Source: Leptospira mtsangambouensis (GTDB lineage: Bacteria > Spirochaetota > Leptospiria > Leptospirales > Leptospiraceae). From it: a DNA stretch of 64,000 nt. The notes beneath the pieces were generated by a model. It saw only the letters and a program-made list of their open reading frames with translations. It ran no database searches and was not told the origin of the DNA. The stretch covers positions 930,001-994,000 of the forward strand of contig NZ_RQHK01000017.1 in the NCBI RefSeq assembly GCF_004770475.1, written 5' to 3'. Below are positions 46,150 to 56,120 of the stretch, in pieces. The position numbers were made by a program, and so were the translations under genes. Positions within the stretch are counted from its first letter, which is position 1. Every line of letters starts with the position of its first letter.

Positions 46150-48546
46150 ATGAGCATTCGTTACAAATTCTTATTAATATTGAGTGTGAGTCAAATTCTT
46201 CTTGTAATTGCTCTCACTACCAGTTTTGCCTACCTCTTGCAATCGGTAAAAAATATACCACAAACGCAGCGAGCGGAGGACCTATCTCGAAATTTTCAAC
46301 GGGAGCTGGAATTCAAAGAAGAAAAACTGCGGTTGTTACTAGAGGAAATTACATTTAACTCTCAAACTAGAGGGATTTTGGAAAGAGGGATTGCGGATCG
46401 AAATGTTCTTTCCAGAGAGCTACCTTACCTACAACAAATTTTGAAAAGATATGGCCTTTCCATTTTTGAAATTGGAGACAACCAGGGAAAGGTTTTGTTT
46501 CGTGTTCATCGTCCAAAAGATTTTGGGGATGATAAAAAAAATCAACCAATCATTCGTAATGCTCTTAATGGACAGTCAACAGCGGCATTAGAAGACGGAC
46601 ATAGTGGTCTTGGGTTTCGATTGGCTGCACCTCTGTTTGGGCGTGGTACAATACTCATTGGACAAGTTGTTGATGATAATTTTACAAAAACCATTTCGAA
46701 AGACAATCGCATTCACTTGGCAATTTTTCAAGCAGGAAAGGTTAAAACCATCGGATCCGATATGATTCGTTTGGTAATGAATGAAAAACCAGATTTGTTA
46801 ATGGAGGAACAAAGATTTCATTTTCAAAGTAAACCTTATTATCTAGTAAAAATTCCATATGTTGGGAATTCAGAATCAGTGAAAAAGTTAGTCTTTCACG
46901 TGATGATTGATGAAAATGAAGTTGAATCGAAAACTTGGAAGATCTGGTCTTTTTTCGTAGCCGCCTCACTTATATTATGTGGAGTTATTTTTCTAATATC
47001 CTTTTTGTTTTCTCGGGATATGGTTGAAGCAATTAAATTACTTACAACCGCCATGGTTGATTTGGACCAATGGAAACCGGAAACTCTACCAACCCATCGA
47101 AGTGATGAAATTGGGCAAATGGGAAGAGTTTTTGTTGAAATGAAAGAAGAGTTATCGGAACACCAAAACCATTTAGAAGAAATGGTAGATCAAAGAACAA
47201 GAGAGTTAAATGAAACATTGTCTGAAATGCAAAAACTCCAAGATAAACAAGACGGTGATTATTTTTTAACTTCTCTTTTGATTAGACCTCTGCGCGGTTC
47301 TTTTTCTAAATCTGAAACAGTTTCCATCAAAATTTTTGAAAGACAAATGAAACAGTTCAAATTCAGAAACAAACAATCTGAAATTGGGGGAGATCTTTCT
47401 GTTTCCGATTCAATTTACTTAATGGGTAAAAAGTATACAGTTTTTTTAAACGCAGATGCAATGGGTAAGTCGATCCAAGGTGCTGGTGGCGCACTTGTGA
47501 TGGGAACAGTTTTCAAATCTATCATCACACGAACACAAAAACTAAGGTATATGCAGGATCGACATCCTGAGCGTTGGTTAAAAGAATGTTTTCAGGAAGT
47601 ACATAACGTATTTATTAGTTTCGATGGCCATATGTTGCTTTCCGCAATCTTAGGGTTAGTTGATGAGGAAACTGGTACGTTATATTATATTAATGCGGAA
47701 CATCCTTGGATTGTTTTGTATCGAGATGGAAATGCGAGTTTCCTTGAAAATGAACACTCTCTGAGAAAGATTGGTTTTACTGAAATGAGTGGCGATGAGG
47801 TTGTCATTCAAATTTATCCATTGCGACCTGGTGACGTATTGATATTAGGCTCAGATGGGCGAGATGATTTATTTGTTGGCCAATCTGGAGGAAATCGGCT
47901 CATCAATGATGATGAAACTGTATTTTTGAGACACGTTACTGAAGGTGGTGGAGATTTAAATCTGATTTGTAAGGCCATGTTACAATTCGGAGATCTCACA
48001 GATGATCTGAGTTTAATGAGAATTGCCTTTTTGGAAGAGGTGGCATACGCTGCAAAAGAATCAACAAAACCAAATATTTATTATCAAATGTTAGGTGAAG
48101 GGATTCAGTCGTATCGAGATGGTGAATGGAACAATGCAATTTTTGCTTTAGAACTCGCATTGGATTCAGAGCCGGATGATCTTTATTGTTTAAGAGAATT
48201 ATCTAAATTGTATATGAAATCTAAGGATTATGAAAAAGCCATAGAGTTAGCGAATCGATATTTGCAATTAAATCCAGGAGATACCGACTTTTTGTTTTAT
48301 ATTGCTTATGCACATAAACAAAGAAGAGATTTTGTTTTGGCGACGGACTTTGCAGAAAGACTTCGATTTAGAGATCCGAAAAATTTTAATAACCTTTTGT
48401 TACTTGCAGAGATACTTATGCATCGTAGGGACATTGAGCGATCCAAAGAAGTGTTGTTGGCTTTGCAGGAAATGGCTCCTGAAAACCCTAAGTTGATGAA
48501 ATTAAAGAATTTTTGGAAGAGAATGGTATCGACTTCAGTCAGTTAG
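46150..48546 (+). CDS. dCache-HAMP SpoIIE/PP2C-family protein phosphatase with TPR tail
   Basis: 798 aa. Two helices (residues 7-30 and 267-289) enclose a Cache-like sensor with the typical VLFRVHRPKDFGDD ... DGHSGLGFRLAAPL pattern; HAMP (about 290-345), coiled-coil linker, SpoIIE domain (about 365-635: EIGGDL, NADAMGKSIQGAGGAL, GSDGRDDL, LTDDLSLM) and TPR repeats (650-790) follow. Same module as the protein at 6188-8749. The STAS protein gene starts on the opposite strand and ends one base after this stop, suggesting a phosphatase and anti-anti-sigma pair. Sits divergently from pgsB. Confidence 0.92.
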   Translation: MSIRYKFLLILSVSQILLVIALTTSFAYLLQSVKNIPQTQRAEDLSRNFQRELEFKEEKLRLLLEEITFNSQTRGILERGIADRNVLSRELPYLQQILKRYGLSIFEIGDNQGKVLFRVHRPKDFGDDKKNQPIIRNALNGQSTAALEDGHSGLGFRLAAPLFGRGTILIGQVVDDNFTKTISKDNRIHLAIFQAGKVKTIGSDMIRLVMNEKPDLLMEEQRFHFQSKPYYLVKIPYVGNSESVKKLVFHVMIDENEVESKTWKIWSFFVAASLILCGVIFLISFLFSRDMVEAIKLLTTAMVDLDQWKPETLPTHRSDEIGQMGRVFVEMKEELSEHQNHLEEMVDQRTRELNETLSEMQKLQDKQDGDYFLTSLLIRPLRGSFSKSETVSIKIFERQMKQFKFRNKQSEIGGDLSVSDSIYLMGKKYTVFLNADAMGKSIQGAGGALVMGTVFKSIITRTQKLRYMQDRHPERWLKECFQEVHNVFISFDGHMLLSAILGLVDEETGTLYYINAEHPWIVLYRDGNASFLENEHSLRKIGFTEMSGDEVVIQIYPLRPGDVLILGSDGRDDLFVGQSGGNRLINDDETVFLRHVTEGGGDLNLICKAMLQFGDLTDDLSLMRIAFLEEVAYAAKESTKPNIYYQMLGEGIQSYRDGEWNNAIFALELALDSEPDDLYCLRELSKLYMKSKDYEKAIELANRYLQLNPGDTDFLFYIAYAHKQRRDFVLATDFAERLRFRDPKNFNNLLLLAEILMHRRDIERSKEVLLALQEMAPENPKLMKLKNFWKRMVSTSVS

Positions 48547-48547
48547 G

Positions 48548-48883
48548 TTATTTGAAAGAGTTGATTGCATCTTCCGTGCTTTCAAAAATTTGAATGACGG
48601 AAGAAATTTTGGAAATTCGGAAAATTTGTCTAATCGTTTTGGAAACGTTTACAATTCTTAGGCCACCACCTAACTCGGTTAATTTATCGTTGAGCGACAT
48701 GATGAGACCAAATCCGGAAGAATCAATAAAGCTAACGCCTTCCAAATCGAAGATAAATCGGTGTTCTTCTTGTGAAGCAGATTCTTTGATCCGTTCTTTT
48801 AGTATGCCGGCATTTAACATATCTAAGTTGCCGAATAATTTCAGAACAACAATACCGTCGAATTTTGATTCTGTATATTCCAT
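48548..48883 (-). CDS. STAS-domain anti-sigma factor antagonist
   Basis: 111 aa: MEYTESKFDGIVVLKLFGNL, then DLEGVSFIDSSGFGLIMSL. Ser56 in DSSG matches the serine phosphorylated in SpoIIAA/RsbV. Dephosphorylated forms bind the anti-sigma kinase and free a sigma factor or other target. No kinase (RsbW type) lies nearby. Convergent with the SpoIIE phosphatase gene, its likely class of activator. Confidence 0.93.
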   Translation of the reverse strand: MEYTESKFDGIVVLKLFGNLDMLNAGILKERIKESASQEEHRFIFDLEGVSFIDSSGFGLIMSLNDKLTELGGGLRIVNVSKTIRQIFRISKISSVIQIFESTEDAINSFK

Positions 48884-48927
48884 TGAACCGCTCTGAGAAT
48901 AGCCAATTTTAGAAATTGGTCAATAGA

Positions 48928-50976
48928 TTAATTAACGAACTTGTCCCATTTTTCTTCCACAGAGATGGACCTAAGAATCCGCCAAATGAGTTTGGATCCA
49001 TTTTCTGAGTTGGTCATAATGACCACTCCATATCCTTTTTCTGTATTAAAAAGGGCAAGCGACTTATGTCCCTTTGTGTGACCACCATGGAAAAAATATT
49101 CCGTTCTACCCGTTCGGTTTAAAAAAAATCCGTGGGCGACCAGTGCATGGACTGTTAGGTTTGCGGCACTCATTTTGGGTGAAAGCAGGTATTCTGCAGA
49201 TTCTTTTGTGAGAAAGTTTGATTTTCCTTGTTTTGCTTTTGCAACTTCGGAAAACAAAATTCCGACTTCTTCCGGAGTTGTCCAAAGACCACCTGATGAT
49301 AATTCAGGTGTGACAAAAGATTTTTGTGGAAGTATAATTCCTTGTTCATCATATCCATCACATCGATCATCTTGTGTATTTAGATTTTGACGAAATGTAC
49401 TGCGAGTCATATGTAGCGGTTGGAATACTACTTCGGACATAAGGTTTTGAAATGATTTTCCAGTTCGTTCGGTAAGTATTTCTTGCACAATGCTATATCC
49501 ACCTCCCGAATATCTAGATTTAGATCCAGGTTTGTAATATAGTTTTAAACCATTTCCTTTTGTAGTATATGTATCCTTTAACTCGCGTAAGTGTTTTTTA
49601 CCTGAGTTGATTGGATCATCCCAATTTCCCTTTTCAGTAAGACCGCTTGTATGCGAAAGTAATAGATCAAGATTTACTAAAGACCTTCGTTTCCCTTTTG
49701 GTACGGAAACTTTGTATTGTTTTAATTTTCCTATCCAATTGGAATATAAATCTAATTGACCTTCTTCAACTAATCGAAGTGTGGCGGTTGCAGTCATTGT
49801 TTTGGAAAGAGAACCTGCTCGAAAAAGTGTATGTTGTGTTTTTGTACCATACATTTTTTTCCAACTTAATGAGTAGTTTCTAAAAACTGCAATTCCGAGA
49901 GATGGGACTTTTTCTTCTTTCATCAATTCTTCAATGGAAACTTCATTTGGAAGGTTTGTTCTTTTTTTTAAGTTTAATTTTTTTGCATCAAAAATAATTT
50001 CTGTAAGTGCTGATTTAACTGATGATAAATCTCCTTTGCTACTTCCATATGGACTTACGATGGTAATGAAAATTCTACTTTTTAAATCATGATAGACAAA
50101 GTTTGAAATTCCTTTTTCTTTTCCATAAGTCCAATAAAAGTAATCTCCTACAAAAACTCCTTCGCCGAATGCAATTGGATCTTCCGATATAGAGTCAGAA
50201 AGAATCGTTTTTTTGATGATTGTATCTCTTGAGATTTTAGAAATTAGTTTTGGTTTTTTTAATTCTGCACTGAATTGTACAAGGTCTTCAGGTGTGGAAT
50301 ATATTCCGCTATTTCCAATTAATACTTCATTTGAATCCACATTGGTATTTTGCATTTTCAATGGAACAAAGATTGTTTCCTTTAAATAATTAGCATAAGT
50401 GACTCCTGAAACTTTTTCTATAATATATGACAGAAAAAGATAATCAAGACGACTATACTTCCAGTATTCTCCCGGTGCAAATGCTGGTTTCAGTTTTGAT
50501 TCTAAAAAAGATCTTTTGATGTCGTCGCATTTTAAGTGATTTTTTTCAGTATCAAAATTTGGTAGAAACTCTATGATTTTTGGTAAGCCAGATGTATGCC
50601 GTAACAAATGTCCAATGGTTACTTTGGAATATGGAAACCACTTAAGATGTTTGGATACTGGATCAGATAAAGAGATTTTTTTTTCTTCTTCTAGTTTGTG
50701 TATTGCAAAGGAAGTAAATGTTTTTGTAGATTCACCTAAAGGAAAATTGCGTTTTTTATAAAGTTGTATCCTTTTTCTTTTTTTACCTGCATAGATTGAT
50801 TCGCGAAAAAGAATATTGTCGTCTTGAGAAATTAGAACAACTCCCTGAAAACCTTCTTGTTTAATTTTATTTCGAATTTTTTCTTTTGTCTCTTCGGAAA
50901 AGGAACCAATTCCGGGTTCGGAACAGTTACAAACAACAAAACTGAATAGAAACCCGATGATGATTCGAAAATGCAT
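48928..50976 (-). CDS. tandem beta-lactamase-fold serine hydrolase lipoprotein, first domain degenerate
   Basis: 682 aa lipoprotein (MHFRIIIGFLFSFVVCNC) with two class C beta-lactamase/DD-peptidase-like domains. Domain 1 (about 30-335) has LGESTKTFTS, so Glu82 replaces the SxxK serine, and YSR (174-176) replaces YxN; it should be inactive. Domain 2 (about 345-680) has Ser389-x-x-Lys392 (GSLSKTMTA), Tyr489 in YSGGGY and HGGHTKG, so it should be active. Likely periplasmic or surface; could be an esterase, D-aminopeptidase or peptidoglycan enzyme. Such a pairing suggests domain 1 is a regulator or binding platform. Confidence 0.88.
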   Translation of the reverse strand: MHFRIIIGFLFSFVVCNCSEPGIGSFSEETKEKIRNKIKQEGFQGVVLISQDDNILFRESIYAGKKRKRIQLYKKRNFPLGESTKTFTSFAIHKLEEEKKISLSDPVSKHLKWFPYSKVTIGHLLRHTSGLPKIIEFLPNFDTEKNHLKCDDIKRSFLESKLKPAFAPGEYWKYSRLDYLFLSYIIEKVSGVTYANYLKETIFVPLKMQNTNVDSNEVLIGNSGIYSTPEDLVQFSAELKKPKLISKISRDTIIKKTILSDSISEDPIAFGEGVFVGDYFYWTYGKEKGISNFVYHDLKSRIFITIVSPYGSSKGDLSSVKSALTEIIFDAKKLNLKKRTNLPNEVSIEELMKEEKVPSLGIAVFRNYSLSWKKMYGTKTQHTLFRAGSLSKTMTATATLRLVEEGQLDLYSNWIGKLKQYKVSVPKGKRRSLVNLDLLLSHTSGLTEKGNWDDPINSGKKHLRELKDTYTTKGNGLKLYYKPGSKSRYSGGGYSIVQEILTERTGKSFQNLMSEVVFQPLHMTRSTFRQNLNTQDDRCDGYDEQGIILPQKSFVTPELSSGGLWTTPEEVGILFSEVAKAKQGKSNFLTKESAEYLLSPKMSAANLTVHALVAHGFFLNRTGRTEYFFHGGHTKGHKSLALFNTEKGYGVVIMTNSENGSKLIWRILRSISVEEKWDKFVN

Positions 50977-50991
50977 AAAAATAATGGGGAC

Positions 50992-52644
50992 TTAGTCCCT
51001 AGCGATTAGACTTGGATGATAACCTTCTGGAGCTTCAAAGCCTAATAGATCCATCATCGTTGCAGCAACATTTGCGAGTCCTTTTTCCTTTAGGTTTTGA
51101 TTGAGTTGAATTTTTCCTTTCGGATCATAAAGAACAAATTGGACCGGATTGAGAGTATGGCTAGTTTTCGGAACCGGTTTCCCATCCTTTGCAGTTTCAG
51201 CTGTTCCTTTTTTGTTAAGCTGGTACATTTCGTCCGCATTTCCGTGATCAGCGGTTATACATAAAACAGTATTTGTTTCATCACAGATTTTTTTGATTCT
51301 ATCTAAACATACATCAAGATACTCTAGACCTTTAATGGTAGCATCCATATTTCCAGTATGCCCCACCATATCGCCGTTAGCATAATTGACTCTCAAAAAT
51401 GGAAACTTGTGTGAGGTCAAAGCAAGCACTAAATTATCAGTGATTTCTTTTGCTTTCATTTCCGGCTTTTGATCAAAGGGAATAATGTCTGATTTTACTT
51501 CTTCGTAAGTTTCTAAGGTTTGATTAAAGTATCCGGATCTGTTTCCATTCCAGAAAAAAGTTACATGTCCATACTTTTGTGTTTCAGAAAGTGCATATTG
51601 TGCGATTCCTTCGTTGGCAAAGTATTCACCCATAGTGCGATCAATTGCAGGTGGATCAACTAAGTATTGTTTGGGGATGAATAGATCTCCATCATACTGC
51701 ATCATACCTGCAAATTCAATTTTGGGAAATCTTTTTCGATTGAAATTTGTTAGCTTTTCTTCTGTGAAAGCTCTGGAAATTTCGATCGCCCGGTCACCGC
51801 GGAAATTAAAGAATATTACTGAATCATTGTCTTCCACTTTACCAAGTGGTTTCCCATTGGCGTCTGCTACCACGAAGCCTGGTAGGTATTGGTCAATGAC
51901 AGAAGGGTTTTCCGAACGGAATGTTTCAATGGCTTCCTTTGCCGATTTAAATTGGCGACCTTCCCCCTCCACATGATGGTTCCAACCTCTTTCGACCATC
52001 GACCAATCGGCATCGTAACGATCCATCGTGAGTTCCATTCTTCCCCCACCAGAAGCAATTTGAATATCGATTCCATTTTTCCGATGGGTATCCAAATATT
52101 CTTCAAATGGATTTAGATAAACTAACGCAGATTTTTCGGGAACATCTCTTCCATCTAATAAGATGTGAAGTCTTATTTTTGTGATATTTTCTTTGATTGC
52201 ATGATTTATAAGAGCTCGAAGGTGATCAATATGGCTATGAACATTTCCATCTGAAAATAAACCAAGAAAATGTAGTGTAGATTGATTGGACTTACAATTG
52301 GATATACACTTTTTCCAAATAGGACCAACAAACAAACTTCCGTTTTCGATTGATTGAGAGACTAATTTTGCACCTTGATCAAAAATTCTACCAGATCCTA
52401 ATACATTATGACCAACTTCTGAATTTCCCATGTCTTCATCGCTAGGCATTCCGACAGCGGTTCCATGTGCTTTTAATAAAACGGTTGGGTGTGTTTTCCA
52501 AAGACCTTTTAAAATTGGCATATTTGCTTTGGCTACTGCATTACCATTCTCATATCCTTTCTCTGTAAAGCCAACTCCATCCAGGATGATTAATAAAACT
52601 TGTTTGGTCAATGGACCATTTTTTTGTTTTTTTAGAGTTAACAT
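50992..52644 (-). CDS. gpmI: 2,3-bisphosphoglycerate-independent phosphoglycerate mutase
   Basis: 550 aa. [20 protein letters not shown] holds the first metal site; the catalytic serine is in [26 protein letters not shown] gives the second metal site. Interconverts 3- and 2-phosphoglycerate in glycolysis/gluconeogenesis. Sixteen bases separate it from the downstream hydrolase gene. Full length, no oddity. Confidence 0.97.
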   Translation of the reverse strand: MLTLKKQKNGPLTKQVLLIILDGVGFTEKGYENGNAVAKANMPILKGLWKTHPTVLLKAHGTAVGMPSDEDMGNSEVGHNVLGSGRIFDQGAKLVSQSIENGSLFVGPIWKKCISNCKSNQSTLHFLGLFSDGNVHSHIDHLRALINHAIKENITKIRLHILLDGRDVPEKSALVYLNPFEEYLDTHRKNGIDIQIASGGGRMELTMDRYDADWSMVERGWNHHVEGEGRQFKSAKEAIETFRSENPSVIDQYLPGFVVADANGKPLGKVEDNDSVIFFNFRGDRAIEISRAFTEEKLTNFNRKRFPKIEFAGMMQYDGDLFIPKQYLVDPPAIDRTMGEYFANEGIAQYALSETQKYGHVTFFWNGNRSGYFNQTLETYEEVKSDIIPFDQKPEMKAKEITDNLVLALTSHKFPFLRVNYANGDMVGHTGNMDATIKGLEYLDVCLDRIKKICDETNTVLCITADHGNADEMYQLNKKGTAETAKDGKPVPKTSHTLNPVQFVLYDPKGKIQLNQNLKEKGLANVAATMMDLLGFEAPEGYHPSLIARD

Positions 52645-52679
52645 AAATTAGATTCCCCTGTCTTTTTCCATATTGAGAT

Positions 52680-53969
52680 TTATTGAAGATTTTGCAACTG
52701 GAAGATATCAAAAGGAGTTAGTTCTACTGAACTCGGTATGGGGTTTAATAGTACATTCCCAAGATTCGTATCGTAAACATAGATTCCTGGCCGATTGAAA
52801 TCAGTAGAACCAACCAATAGTTTTCCTTCATTCGTTAGTAAAAGGCCTGAAAGACTTATGCCTACATTTCCTGGGATTTGCAGAAGAGTTCCAATTCGCT
52901 CTCCTGTTCTTGGGCGGAATGCTTGGATTGTTTTCGTAAATCCTGCGTCGAGGACAGCGACAAATCCCAATTCTTCATTTTTAATTTGAAAAGCCAAAAT
53001 ATCTCCGCCTGCTGCCTCTTCGGCAAAAAGACGATTTGGAAGGAATTGGCGAGTGCTTAAACGAAAAGCGATGATTCCTGCATCTATTTGAGAAATAAAT
53101 CCGACGCGACCTACGCAAGATAATACTAAGTGTGGTTCACCAAATAGATTTACTTTTTGAATTTTAGAACTTGGATTTCTGTAAGGAAGAGTATATACAG
53201 CTCTTATTTGATTCAGATTCATATCAATCTCAACCATATATGAATCAGAGTTAGGTGGTAGGTATCCTGATACATCATTTCTGTCCAAACGTTGTAACAA
53301 TACAAACAAACTAGTTCCGTCTTGAATCATATATGATGATTCAACCGAACTATCTGGAATTCCAGAAGTGGAATAGGTTTCCCTAAGTGAGGCAAACGAA
53401 ATAGCTCCAATTTTAGTTCCGTTATATCTCGAATATATGACTAATTCATCAGAATTATAAAGGCTAACAAAATATTTATCATTCCATACGGAGATGTCTT
53501 GTGGATTTTTACCTTGTCCGACACTAAACTCTTGTTCGGTGAAGAATCCAAGTTGAGGATTTAATACTTGGATGCTATCACGATTCAAACGATTGACAAT
53601 AAAAACTCTATCACTAGTAAATCTTCCAACCGCATCCGAGTGAATTGGAATCGAAGTGGGAAAGGCAGTTAATGAGTTCGGTTCAAAAGTTTTAAATCTT
53701 CCTCCACTTGCAAAATCTGAGGTCACAACGCCAACGGAAGTGGGCGAAGCAGATAAAAATAAAAATTGGAAAAGATTTGGTTTTTCAATTTCCAATTGCG
53801 AACAATAAAGCTGAAGAAAAACAACGGGAAGTATCCGTAATGCGTATATCACCCGCGAGGGGTTGTATTTGTAATTCAGATATCTCACAACGGGAAGTAT
53901 CCGTAATGCGTATATCACCCGCGAGGGATTGTATTTGTAGTTCAGAAAGTAATTGATTGTATTAAACAT
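52680..53969 (-). CDS. propeller-like surface lipoprotein coupled to a TonB receptor (BtuG-like layout)
   Basis: 429 aa. The ATG at 53969 overlaps the receptor's stop (TAATG on the minus strand). A lipobox LQLYC lies near residue 56, unusually far in, because the preceding 22-residue block (NYKYNPSRVIYALRILPVV) is present twice. An internal GTG would give a short signal MIYALRILPVVFLQLYC. The mature part shows repeated beta blades (VGRFTSDRVFIVNRLNRDSI, KNPQDISVWNDKYFVSLYN, GDILAFQIKNEELGFVAVLD) as in YncE/BtuG propellers. With the receptor it may capture a corrinoid or other scarce ligand; this is inference. Confidence 0.72.
   Translation of the reverse strand: MFNTINYFLNYKYNPSRVIYALRILPVVRYLNYKYNPSRVIYALRILPVVFLQLYCSQLEIEKPNLFQFLFLSASPTSVGVVTSDFASGGRFKTFEPNSLTAFPTSIPIHSDAVGRFTSDRVFIVNRLNRDSIQVLNPQLGFFTEQEFSVGQGKNPQDISVWNDKYFVSLYNSDELVIYSRYNGTKIGAISFASLRETYSTSGIPDSSVESSYMIQDGTSLFVLLQRLDRNDVSGYLPPNSDSYMVEIDMNLNQIRAVYTLPYRNPSSKIQKVNLFGEPHLVLSCVGRVGFISQIDAGIIAFRLSTRQFLPNRLFAEEAAGGDILAFQIKNEELGFVAVLDAGFTKTIQAFRPRTGERIGTLLQIPGNVGISLSGLLLTNEGKLLVGSTDFNRPGIYVYDTNLGNVLLNPIPSSVELTPFDIFQLQNLQ
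53821..53946. repeat. 66-bp tandem duplication inside a lipoprotein signal region
   Basis: Unit 1 begins at 53821 and unit 2 at 53887; both start ACAACGGGAAGTATCCG. The first 60 bases of the units match at 58 positions (GGGGTTG/GGGATTG and GTAATT/GTAGTT differ). The period is 22 codons, so the reading frame is kept. Confidence 0.95.
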
Positions 53970-56038
53970 TAGAATCGATAACTCCCTGTAAAATAATAAC
54001 TACGACCTGGTAACGGATATCCAACCAAATCCTCTACCCGTTTGTCTGATAGATTACGAACTTCTAGTCCCAAAATCAATTCGTTTCCAGTTTCTAAATT
54101 TTTATAAGGTATGTATTGAATGTAGAGATTCCAAAATTGTCGTGCTGGAAGATATCCTAAATATTCATTGGTTCTATCTCGAAAGTTGGCACCGATGTAT
54201 TGGTATTCCAATCCAATTTCGCCAAAATCTTTAAAAAACGCAAGTAAGGCACTTCCTTGGCTTTTGGAACGTAATGGAAGGTATTTGCCGTTTAACGAAG
54301 GTGATTCGGAATAGTTTCTTGCGTCTTGATAGGTATAATTAAAGTTAAATTTGATTCCTTTGTTCCAAATTACATTGTGGCTAGTTTCTAGGCCTCGGAT
54401 CAAGGCTTGGTCAACGTTTTCTGGTCTTAGAGTAAACTGTGAATTTGGTAAAAACAAAATCATATCATAAATTCTTTTTTGGAAGATAGATATATCCGAT
54501 TGGATTTTCCAATTTATAAATGGTTTTGCATTAAGATATAATCCAAAGTCTCCATTTCTACTTTGTTCAGGTCTTAACTTGGTATTACCGACAATACTTC
54601 CTCGTTCTCCAAATAACTCTAAGAAGGTGGGAATTCTAAAATCTTTACTAATATTTCCCAATGTCCCAAATTCTAAATTATCTTTCTTAATCCAAATAAT
54701 TTTTATACCAAAACTTGGATTGGTAAATTCTTGTCTGACATAAAAAACATCTGATAGTGGATCAAGGAGTTGGTTTCGGACGCTGGTTTCATCTTTTCCG
54801 AATCGGTCAGTAAAACGTTCGAACCGAACTTGCGGTACCAAAAAAAGTCGGTTGGAAAAAAATCTGATCTCATCTTGAAAAGTAGCACTTAATGTATCTC
54901 TTCGTTTCTTTGGCTCTTTTCTTTCAGTTTCATGATTGTATCGTTTTTCATATCGAGTAAAAAACTCTTGTTCTGTTTGGAAAGAAGTTCGAATCACCTG
55001 ATTGTATTCTAGTAAATATAAAGTGGGAGAGAGTTGAAAGCCGTATTGATTTGTTTTGGTAAATGCATTTGGAGTTCCATAACTGAACTCTGATTTGGGA
55101 TCAAAAAAATCATCCTTTGAAAAGTTCCCGTAAGTTTTTGTTTCTAATGTTAAATTTTGTAAAAGGAATTCATTTGTTTCTGTTGTGATCGCAGAAGAAA
55201 GTTTACTAAATACTCGTTCTACCGCAACAGTTTGCCTGTTCCCTGGACCGGGTAACCCTTGTTTTCTGTGGATATAGTCGTTTAGTAAGTTGATTTTTGT
55301 TTTTCCAAATTCAATGGAGAGGTTTCCTGTAAATCCAGTTTTGTGAAATTGTGCATTTCTACGTGTGTCAATCGTATCATCATAAGTATTAAATAAAACA
55401 GTACCTTTGTTGTTTAAATAACTAAAGTTCTGGTCAGATGTTTCTTGGAGGGCCTGCACAAAATAGGAACCACTAGCAAATTGGTCCATATGAGTGACAG
55501 TTGCTTTTGCCGTTTTAAAACTTCCCCCCATCAGGTTGATTCTTGTGATCGGTTTATCTATTTTTGATTTAGAGATAAGGTTAATCGATCCTCCAATGGC
55601 TGATCCTGAAAATCCAGCGGGGGTTCCAGATTTATAGATCTCAATTTTTTCTAAATTATCAAAGGGGAGGTCTGCTAAATTGATTTCACCGCCCATTGAA
55701 TTATTGATAGGGACTCCATTCCAATAAATTTTTGATTGGTTGGGATTTGTCCCTCGTAGTGATAATGTTGAGTAAGATCCAAGCCCTCCGTACTGCCTGA
55801 TCCGAACTCCCGCTTCTCGGTTGAGAACATCGGGAAGGCTCATATAACGAGTGTTTGTTTGTGTTAAATCAATTTCTTTTTGAAACCCTGTTGGGTTTTT
55901 TGCAAAGTTCGAGTTTTTTGACTGAGAGTCAACACCCGCACGAATCTCCACTTCTTTCGTATCTTTGTTTTGAGCTAGAAGGATAAAAGGGGTCAAACTG
56001 AAACAAAGCAGAATCGATAATCTGAAATTGGAAACCAT
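53969..56038 (-). CDS. TonB-dependent outer membrane receptor (BtuB-like)
   Basis: The ATG at 56038 gives a signal peptide (MVSNFRLSILLCFSLTPFILLAQ) and 689 aa; an upstream ATG at 56122 adds an implausible 28 residues reaching the next gene. The plug domain (about 45-155) reads MSLPDVLNREAGVRIRQYGG, SLRGTNPNQSKIYWNGVPIN and IEIYKSGTPAGFSGSAIGG; the rest is a 22-strand barrel ending in aromatic YYFTGSYRF. Family members import iron complexes, cobalamin or other ligands. Coupled to a propeller-like lipoprotein, which favours the cobalamin-type arrangement. Confidence 0.92.
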   Translation of the reverse strand: MVSNFRLSILLCFSLTPFILLAQNKDTKEVEIRAGVDSQSKNSNFAKNPTGFQKEIDLTQTNTRYMSLPDVLNREAGVRIRQYGGLGSYSTLSLRGTNPNQSKIYWNGVPINNSMGGEINLADLPFDNLEKIEIYKSGTPAGFSGSAIGGSINLISKSKIDKPITRINLMGGSFKTAKATVTHMDQFASGSYFVQALQETSDQNFSYLNNKGTVLFNTYDDTIDTRRNAQFHKTGFTGNLSIEFGKTKINLLNDYIHRKQGLPGPGNRQTVAVERVFSKLSSAITTETNEFLLQNLTLETKTYGNFSKDDFFDPKSEFSYGTPNAFTKTNQYGFQLSPTLYLLEYNQVIRTSFQTEQEFFTRYEKRYNHETERKEPKKRRDTLSATFQDEIRFFSNRLFLVPQVRFERFTDRFGKDETSVRNQLLDPLSDVFYVRQEFTNPSFGIKIIWIKKDNLEFGTLGNISKDFRIPTFLELFGERGSIVGNTKLRPEQSRNGDFGLYLNAKPFINWKIQSDISIFQKRIYDMILFLPNSQFTLRPENVDQALIRGLETSHNVIWNKGIKFNFNYTYQDARNYSESPSLNGKYLPLRSKSQGSALLAFFKDFGEIGLEYQYIGANFRDRTNEYLGYLPARQFWNLYIQYIPYKNLETGNELILGLEVRNLSDKRVEDLVGYPLPGRSYYFTGSYRF

Positions 56039-56120
56039 TGAAGAGTATTTTCTCAGTACCTGCCAAACTGAAACATGAAAATTGAGTGTCAATTCCCTAA
56101 AGGAAAAAAGCATTGTCCCC

